The translations under genes were made by a program, and so were the position numbers. From Schistocephalus solidus (Eukaryota; Platyhelminthes; Cestoda; Diphyllobothriidea; Diphyllobothriidae), in assembly GCA_017591395.1 (NCBI GenBank), contig WEDG01007684.1, forward strand, positions 1-64,000: DNA of 64,000 nt. Direction: 5' to 3'. Of the stretch, positions 59,334-64,000 are shown piece after piece. Within the stretch, counting starts at the first letter, position 1. Each line of letters begins with the position of its first letter. The notes below the pieces were generated by a model that was not told the origin of the DNA, made no database searches, and was given only the letters and a program-made list of their open reading frames with translations.

Positions 59334-59770
59334 CGGAAGTGGTCGTTATGGCTAGCACCAAACCGGCATGCGAATTCCTCGAAGCTTGGCACTCCGGCAC
59401 AAACAGTATCAACCGCCACGTCGATCTGGATGTGCATTACTAAGGTCTGCGTGCACGGTCCACTGACTTGCGCCCACCTTAAAATCAACATCTGCTTATC
59501 TGTGCCCAGCCAAGTGTAACCTCGCTGACTCTGCATCTCCCGCCCTTGACTTGCTATCATAACTCTAGCACCCTCCCTTACATGCGACAGCTATCGTAAC
59601 AGGATTCACGGCCCCCCAAATCCCCCATGGCATCAGTCTGTCGATGTAACCTCTCGGCCCCTAAACCCTCCAGCGTGACAATCCCAACTCTTACTTCTCA
59701 TTTCGTCTGACGACGGGTTGGTGTAACCAGCTTGAAAATTCACGAGCAAACCTCGATTTTCCGACGAGCC
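59333..59770 (+). pseudogene. Penelope-like element, extreme C-terminus and 3' region
   Basis: The plus strand reads MASTKPACEFLEAWHSGTNS then INRHVDLDVHY before a stop. This resembles the end of the GIY-YIG endonuclease of Penelope-like elements (EAW...NSxNRxxDL, also visible in the 16.3-17.0 kb copy near 16880-16960). The rest (59460-59770) is noncoding and ends with a candidate hammerhead at 59702-59746. Only the tail of an element remains. Confidence 0.65.
59702..59746 (+). ncRNA. candidate hammerhead ribozyme of Penelope type
   Basis: Core CTGACGA (59707-59713), hairpin II with GGTT/AACC (59716-59719 with 59725-59728), GAAA (59734-59737), minimal self-complementary stem III AATT, C59741 at the cleavage site, and stem I TCGT/ACGA (59703-59706 with 59742-59745). 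The base of stem II is poorly paired, so the call rests mainly on the core, stem I and parallel architecture with 17046-17094. Confidence 0.45.
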
Positions 59771-59856
59771 TTCTTTCATCATTTATCATCTCGGAATGCA
59801 TACTACCTCAACTATTCAATATATATTGATAAGGTAGAACCAACAAAGACAAGGGA

Positions 59857-59901
59857 GACCGGAATAACCATTTCTGGCTTGTTAGCTGTCATCAGCCAAT
59901 C
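59857..59901 (-). ncRNA. hammerhead ribozyme, family 1 (subfamily C)
   Basis: Minus strand: GATTGG, CTGATGA, AGCT-AACA-AGCC, GAAA, stem III TGGTTATT (weakened), CCGGTC. The core is intact; stem II loses one pair. Confidence 0.65.
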
Positions 59902-60158
59902 ATACCCAATCCCAAGTGTGGCACACCTGGGATTCGAACCTGCGACCTTTGGTAATTGAGTCGAACGCTCTACCATTGAGCCACGGGCTCATTGTTTTGT
60001 CGGTTGCGATCGGGAATATGATGAGTGTGTGACTCACCGATCTGCTTAAGGAACATACATGTTCCGTTGCGCCGCGAGCTCAGACCAGAGCCCTCGCAGC
60101 CGGTCGCATAGCGACGTGTAGCATATGTCGATAAGGTGGAACCGACAAAGACAAGGGA

Positions 60159-60203
60159 GACCGGAATGGCCATTTCTGGCTTATTAGCTGTCATCAGCCA
60201 ATC
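60159..60203 (-). ncRNA. hammerhead ribozyme, family 1 (subfamily C)
   Basis: Minus strand: GATTGG, CTGATGA, AGCT-AATA-AGCC, GAAA, stem III ATGGCCAT, cleavage triplet ATT, CCGGTC. Stem I keeps pairing through a G-T wobble. Confidence 0.75.
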
Positions 60204-60486
60204 ATACCCAATCCCAAGTGTGGCACACCTGGGATTCGAACCCACGACCTTTGGTAATTGAGTCGAACGCTCTACCATTGAGCAACGGGCTCGTTGTTTT
60301 CTCGGTTGCGATCGGGAATATCATGATAGTGTGTGACTGACCGATCTGCTTAAGGAACATACATGTTCTGTTGTGCCCTGGAGCTCAGACTAGAGCCCTC
60401 GCAGGCGGTCGCATAGCGACGTGTAGCATATGTTGATAAGGGGGAACCGACAAAGATAATGGTTTGCCGCACTTGGGATTGGGTAT

Positions 60487-60531
60487 GACTGATTGCTGAC
60501 GGCTAATAAGCCAGAAATGGCCATTCCAGTC
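60487..60531 (+). ncRNA. dead hammerhead copy
   Basis: Alignment without gaps to the consensus gives TTGCTGA for CTGATGA (C3 and A6 replaced). Stem II, GAAA, stem III and CCAGTC are retained. Inactive. Confidence 0.5.
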
Positions 60532-60917
60532 TCCCTTGTCTGTGTCAGTTCCATTTCATCATATGCTACACGTCACTATGCGACCGCCTGCAAGAGCTCT
60601 AGTCTGAGCTCCAGGGCACAATGGAACATACATGTTCCTTAAGCAGATCATTGAGCCCCACACCCTTGTCTTTGTCGGTTCCATTCCATCATATGCTACA
60701 CGTCGCTATGCGACCGCCTGCGAGGGCTCTAGTCTGAGCTCCAGGGCACAACGGAACATGCATGTTCCTTAAGCAGATCGGTGAGCCCCACACTATCATC
60801 ATATTCCCGATCACAACCGACAAAACAACGAGCCCGTGGCTCAAATGGTAGAGCGTTCGACTCAAATACCAAAGGTCGCGGGTTCGAATCCCAGGTGCGC
60901 CACACTTGGGATTGCAT

Positions 60918-60963
60918 GACTGGCTGATGACGGCTAATAAGCCAGAAAATGGCCATTCCGGTC
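60918..60963 (+). ncRNA. hammerhead ribozyme, family 1, one-base insertion
   Basis: Consensus except GAAAA in place of GAAA, which would shift stem III. Cleavage is expected after T60957 if tolerated. Confidence 0.65.
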
Positions 60964-61224
60964 TCCCCTTGTCTTTGTCAGTTCCATTCCATCATATGCT
61001 ACACGTCGCTATGCGACCGCCTGCGAGGGCTTTAGTCTGAGTTCCAGGGCACAAAAGGAACATGCATGTTCTTTAAGCAGATCGGTCAGCCCCACACTAT
61101 CATCATATTCCCGATCACAACCGACAAAACAACGAGCCCGTGGCTCAAAATGGTAGAGCGTTCGACTCAAATACCAAAGGTCGCGGGTTCGAATCCCAGG
61201 TGTGCCACACTTGGGATTGGGTAT

Positions 61225-61269
61225 GACTGGCTGATGATGGCTAATAAGCCAGAAATGGCCATTCCGGTC
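61225..61269 (+). ncRNA. hammerhead ribozyme, family 1, best-formed copy
   Basis: GACTGG/CCGGTC stem I, CTGATGA (61231-61237), stem II TGGCT-AATA-AGCCA with all five pairs, GAAA (61252-61255), stem III ATGGCCAT, cleavage after ATT at 61263. Most other copies have C opposite A at the first stem II pair; here it is T-A. An outer stem I helix GGG/CCC across a small internal loop is also possible. Confidence 0.85.
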
Positions 61270-61294
61270 TCCCTTGTCTTTGTCGGTTCCATTC

Positions 61295-61296
<2 letters not shown>

Positions 61297-61352
<56 letters not shown>
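61297..61352. repeat. (AT)n microsatellite
   Basis: TA alternation of about 56 bp lies between a subfamily C unit and a subfamily A unit in the opposite orientation. Confidence 0.95.
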
Positions 61353-61354
<2 letters not shown>

Positions 61355-61595
61355 CAATGGTAATGGGGCGCTCACCGATCGGTTACAGGACTCACTCGTC
61401 CCGTTGTGCCTTGGGGCTAACTCTCAAGCCCGGCCAGCAGCCAGTAAGGCAGCTAAGTATATAGAGCAGAATAACATGACCGACAAAGACAAGGGAAACT
61501 GGAATGGCCATTTCTGGCACATTAGCCGTCTTTAGCCAGCCATACCCAACCCCAGGCGCTGCGGCGACCGAGCCTCGAACTTGTGACCTTGTTAT
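61353..61595 (-). mobile_element. tRNA-Arg-like/hammerhead repeat, subfamily A, minus-strand fragment
   Basis: Minus order: truncated tRNA B-box end (about 61595-61570), hammerhead relic (61497-61541), tail 'gtcggtcatgttattctgc', then leader. It joins a family-2 fragment near 61596. Confidence 0.75.
61497..61541 (-). ncRNA. degenerate hammerhead ribozyme
   Basis: Minus strand: GGCTGG, core CTAAAGA (G5 and T7 region changed), GGCT-AATG-TGCC, GAAA, ATGGCCATT, CCAGTT. Inactive. Confidence 0.5.
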
Positions 61596-61748
61596 ATCGT
61601 ACGTCCGACATAGGTACTAGCTTAAAGCCCAGACACGTGTTTCGCCGAGGATTCTGCTGCTGTGTGACGCAGCAACGAGGGAGTTCGGCTCCTCAGTGTG
61701 TCCCCAGCTTTCTCTTTGCGGTTTTTGGTATATGGACTCCAGAGAATA
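61596..61748 (-). mobile_element. family-2 hammerhead repeat, minus-strand fragment
   Basis: This is an inverted copy covering 'ctctggagtccatatacc' through the hammerhead to 'gctagtacctatgtcgga'. It borders an AT microsatellite at 61749. Confidence 0.8.
61628..61700 (-). ncRNA. hammerhead ribozyme, family 2, minus strand
   Basis: Minus strand: CACA (for CCCA), CTGAGGA, GCCGA with TCGGC (preceded by CC), GAAA, ACACGTGT, GTC, TGGG. The core is intact; one stem I pair is lost. Confidence 0.7.
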
Positions 61749-61764
61749 ATATATATATATATAA

Positions 61765-61841
<77 letters not shown>
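61749..61841. repeat. (AT)n microsatellite, interrupted
   Basis: About 90 bp of TA alternation with AAATA and ACATA interruptions separates two family-2 fragments of opposite orientation. Confidence 0.95.
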
Positions 61842-61843
<2 letters not shown>

Positions 61844-62190
61844 AGGAAACCCGCATAGAGAACGTCGGGGAGCCACTGATGAGCCGAAACCCTCGTTGTG
61901 CTGAATCATGCAGCAGCAGAAAACATAGACAAACCACGTGTCTGGACTTTAGCTAGAACCTATGTCGGAAGTACGGTATACCATCTTTGCCAAACACTTT
62001 TAATACTATTTGTAGTGCAACTTGTTTGTAGAATGGGCAAGACGTGGTTATTCAACAGTGTTTGATTTTTTTCGACCCAAACGTTCATTTAAATTTCGGA
62101 TCTGACCTTAAAATTTCATGTCCAGATCACCTGACTCCAGGTCCTGCACTATCTTATTTCAGAAACTATTTCCTTGAACAGAATATACCA
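61842..62190 (+). mobile_element. family-2 repeat, diverged plus-strand copy
   Basis: This is a near full-length unit from 'accaggaaacccgcatag' to 'ttcagaaactatttcc' with many differences from the array units. It fuses at about 62190 to a truncated subfamily C tRNA-like segment. Confidence 0.75.
61872..61946 (+). ncRNA. degenerate hammerhead ribozyme, family 2
   Basis: Core CTGATGA (61876-61882), but GAAA reads CAAA and stem II has lost pairing (GCCGA with TAGAC). Stem III CACGTGTC and TGGA remain. Inactive. Confidence 0.5.
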
Positions 62191-62260
62191 TTGAGCCTCG
62201 ACTCAAATACCAAAGATCGTGGGTTCGAATCCCAGGTGTTCCACACTTGGGATTAGGTAT

Positions 62261-62305
62261 GACTGGCTGATGACGGCTTATAGGCCAGAAATGGCCATTC
62301 CGGTC
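62261..62305 (+). ncRNA. hammerhead ribozyme, family 1 (subfamily C)
   Basis: GACTGG, CTGATGA, GGCT-TATA-GGCC (T-G wobble), GAAA, ATGGCCAT, cleavage after 62299, CCGGTC. Intact core. Confidence 0.78.
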
Positions 62306-62568
62306 TCCCTTGTATTTGTCGGTTCCACTTTAACATCATATGCTACATGTCGCAGGTGACCGCCTGCGAGGGAGCTCTAGTCTGAGCTCCAGGGCACAAC
62401 GGAACATAGCATGCTCCTAAGCAGATCGGTGGAGCCCCACACTATCATCATATTCCCGATCGCAACCGACAAAGCAACGAGCCCTGTGGCTCAGTGGTAG
62501 AGCGTTCGACTCAAATACCAAAGGTCGCGGGTTCGAATCCCAGGTGTTCCACACTTGGGATTGGGTAT

Positions 62569-62613
62569 GACTGGCTGATGACGGCTAATAAGCCAGAAAT
62601 GGCCATTCCGGTC
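62569..62613 (+). ncRNA. hammerhead ribozyme, family 1 (subfamily C)
   Basis: Consensus copy: GACTGG, CTGATGA, GGCT-AATA-AGCC, GAAA, ATGGCCAT, cleavage after 62607, CCGGTC. Confidence 0.82.
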
Positions 62614-62875
62614 TCCCTTGTCTTTGTCGGTTCCACAATATCAACATATGCTACACGTCGCTATGCGACTGCCTGTGAGTACTCTAGTCTGAGTTCCAGG
62701 GCACAACGGAACATAAATGTTCCTTAAGCAGATCGGTGAGCCACACACTATCATCATATATTCCCGATCGCAACCGACAAAAGCAACGAGCCCGTGGCTC
62801 AGTGATAGAGCGTTCGACTCAAATACCAAAGGTCGCGGGTTCGAATCCCAGGTGTTCCCACACTTGGGATTGCAT

Positions 62876-62920
62876 GACTGGCTGATGACGGCTAATAAGC
62901 CAGAAATGGCCATTCCGGTC
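62876..62920 (+). ncRNA. hammerhead ribozyme, family 1 (subfamily C)
   Basis: Consensus copy, identical in all core and helix positions to 62569-62613. Cleavage after 62914. The outer GGG/CCC pairing is shortened because the upstream sequence reads TTGCAT. Confidence 0.82.
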
Positions 62921-63191
62921 TCCCCTTGTCTTTGTCGGTTCCACAATATCAACATATGCTACACGTCGCTATGCGACTGCCTGTGAGTACTCTAGTCTGA
63001 GTTCCAGGGCACAACGGAACATAAATGTTCCTTAAGCAGATCGGTGAGCCCACACACTATCATCATATTCCCGATCGCAACCGACAAAAGCAACGAGCCC
63101 GTGGCTCAGTGGTAGAGCGTGCTCGACTCAAATACCCAAAAGGTCGCGGGTTCGAATCCCCAGGTGTTCCACACTTGGGATTGGGTATGAA

Positions 63192-63236
63192 TTCTGGCTG
63201 ATGACGGCTAATAAGCCAGAAATGGCCATTCGAGTC
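63192..63236 (+). ncRNA. hammerhead ribozyme, family 1, damaged stem I
   Basis: The 5' stem I strand reads TTCTGG and the 3' strand CGAGTC, so pairing is poor. CTGATGA, stem II, GAAA and ATGGCCATT are intact. Weak activity at most. Confidence 0.6.
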
Positions 63237-63304
63237 TCCCTTGTCTTTGTCGGTTCCATAACATGCATCATATGCAGAATAACATAACCAACAAGGACAA
63301 GGGT

Positions 63305-63349
63305 GACTGGAATGGCCATTTCTGGCTTATTGGCCGCCATAAGTCAACC
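63305..63349 (-). ncRNA. degenerate hammerhead ribozyme
   Basis: Minus strand: GGTTGA, core CTTATGG (positions 5 and 9 changed), GGCC-AATA-AGCC, GAAA, ATGGCCATT, CCAGTC. Inactive. Confidence 0.5.
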
Positions 63350-63615
63350 ATACCCAGCTTCCAGGGTGGTGCGGCGTCTGAGGCTCGAACTCGCGACCCT
63401 TGCTGGGCAGAAGTCAACGCTTTACCCACTGCGCCACGAGCTCGTTGTCTTGCCGGTTTCGATCGGGAATATTGACAATGGTATTGGGCGCTCACCGATC
63501 GGTTACAGGACTCACTCGTCCCGTTGTGCCTTGGGGCTAACTCTCCAAGCCCCGCCAGCAGCCTCGTAAGGCGCTAAGTATATACGCGAATAACATAACC
63601 GACAAGGACAAGGGA

Positions 63616-63660
63616 GACTGGAATAGCCATTTCTGGCTTATTAGCCGTCATCAGCCAGCC
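63616..63660 (-). ncRNA. hammerhead ribozyme, family 1 (subfamily A)
   Basis: Minus strand: GGCTGG, CTGATGA, GGCT-AATA-AGCC, GAAA, stem III TGGCTATT, CCAGTC. Stem I pairs fully with one G-T wobble. This is the best subfamily A ribozyme in the window. Confidence 0.75.
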
Positions 63661-63713
63661 ATACCCAAACCAAGGCGTTGCGGTGCCCGAGCCTCAAACT
63701 CGCGACCATTGCC

Positions 63714-63840
63714 ATATATATATATATAGGCAGAATAACATGACCGACAAAGACAAGTGAGACTGGTCGGTCGGTCATGTTATTCTTGCCTATATCCTCG
63801 CTTTAGCTGCCTTTACGGTTGCTGGTTATGGGTTTAAGTC
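63714..63840. repeat. AT run and head-to-head tail fragments
   Basis: After a short AT run, an inverted pair of tail fragments meets at 63766/63767: 'ggcagaataacatgaccgac' on the left is mirrored by 'gtcggtcatgttattcttgcc' on the right. The left member ends with GACTGG, the complement of the first six bases after the predicted cleavage site. Confidence 0.75.
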
Positions 63841-63884
63841 ATCCAACCTTTAACTATTAAACCCGCAACCCGACCGCTGTTCCA

Positions 63885-63952
63885 TCATACATATACATAC
63901 ATACATACGTTGGCTACATATACATACATACATACATATACATACATACGAG
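63885..63952. repeat. (CATA)n microsatellite
   Basis: Two runs of CATA/TACA units flank a short unique stretch. The remaining bases to the window end show nothing recognisable. Confidence 0.9.
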
Positions 63953-64000
63953 GGCACCCTAGGACTGGCAGCCGCCGTGACACCAACGTGTATCCGCCCA

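Larger units (their letters stand above)
59815..60450 (-). mobile_element. tRNA-Cys-like/hammerhead repeat, subfamily C, two tandem minus-strand units
   Basis: tRNA-like segments at 59918-59990 and 60221-60292 and hammerheads at 59857-59901 and 60159-60203 (302 bp apart) define two units, with leaders at 60000-60120 and 60300-60435. B boxes (GGTTCGAATCC on the minus strand) are intact. The array turns to plus orientation near 60450. Confidence 0.85.
60451..61296 (+). mobile_element. tRNA-Cys-like/hammerhead repeat, subfamily C, plus-strand array
   Basis: A partial unit (60451-60550), a unit that has lost its tRNA/hammerhead part (60551-60670, 'gagccccacac' joined to 'ccttgtctttgtc'), and two complete units follow. 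The tRNA-like segments of the complete units are 60830-60902 and 61134-61207. Their cleavage sites, 60957 and 61263, are 306 bp apart. The array ends in a 56-bp AT microsatellite. Confidence 0.85.
62191..63265 (+). mobile_element. tRNA-Cys-like/hammerhead repeat, subfamily C, four tandem plus-strand units
   Basis: Cleavage sites predicted at 62299, 62607, 62914 and 63230 give monomers of 308, 307 and 316 nt. Complete tRNA-like segments are at 62479-62553, 62788-62861 and 63095-63172; the first unit has only the B-box half. A boxes (TGGCTCAGTGGTAGAGCG type) and B boxes (GGTTCGAATCC) are intact in most. Units differ by small one- or two-base insertions. Confidence 0.88.
63266..63713 (-). mobile_element. 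tRNA-Arg-like/hammerhead repeat, subfamily A, minus-strand tandem
   Basis: Two hammerheads, at 63305-63349 and 63616-63660, lie 311 bp apart in the minus direction, with a tRNA-Arg-like segment (about 63368-63445, 'cgcagtgggtaaagcg' on the minus strand) and leader (63446-63570) between them. The second tRNA-like segment is cut by an AT run at 63714. Confidence 0.8.

Noticed and set aside
49184..63172. Functional tRNA genes
   Set aside because: A and B boxes are present, but the anticodon stems do not pair and every instance sits in the same repeat unit.

Overview
The window is animal nuclear DNA, most likely from a flatworm and probably a diphyllobothriidean tapeworm (Spirometra/Schistocephalus/Dibothriocephalus type). 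That placement is inferred from a divergent Hox exon, CFDP2-like LINEs with C-terminal zinc fingers, Penelope-like fragments, and tRNA-like repeats that carry hammerhead ribozymes, similar in plan to the schistosome SM-alpha family. All assignments were read by eye; no database was searched.

Layout. 1-335: tRNA-like/hammerhead repeat. 336-12170: two broken LINEs head to tail, each endonuclease, reverse transcriptase, C2H2 fingers and a long repetitive 3' region. 12.2-15.4 kb: SINE copies and a telomere-like repeat. 15.5-16.0 kb: a GAA/GGA purine tract. 16.0-17.1 kb: a broken Penelope-like element between inverted terminal repeats. 17.1-34.8 kb: mostly unannotatable DNA with a third LINE relic (23.7-25.7 kb) and simple repeats. 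34.9-37.13 kb: GC-richer 5' flank and first large coding exon of a Hox gene (YPWM motif, then a splice donor). The homeodomain exon is not in the window, so the following intron is probably at least 26.8 kb. 37.2-44.2 kb: no recognisable repeat or gene. 44.2-63.8 kb: increasingly dense hammerhead repeats, AT microsatellites and Penelope-like debris.

The notable system is the set of hammerhead-ribozyme repeats. Family 1 is a roughly 305-bp unit (subfamily A with a tRNA-Arg-like segment, subfamily C with a tRNA-Cys-like segment). Each has pol III A/B-box sequences followed about 20-40 bp downstream by a compact 45-nt type I hammerhead. Family 2 is a roughly 354-bp unit with an unrelated 72-nt hammerhead; six near-identical tandem copies have predicted cleavage sites at 57474, 57828, 58182, 58536, 58889 and 59243. 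Candidate hammerheads also sit in the two Penelope-like remnants. All have self-complementary stem III. Three head-to-head junctions fall at or within a few bases of the predicted cleavage site, which suggests that cleaved RNA served as template. This matches the general idea of retrozymes (non-autonomous, ribozyme-bearing RNA-copied repeats), with Penelope-like or LINE enzymes as possible helpers.

The only host gene I can support well is the Hox exon. The autonomous transposons seen here are all inactivated by stops, frameshifts or altered catalytic residues.
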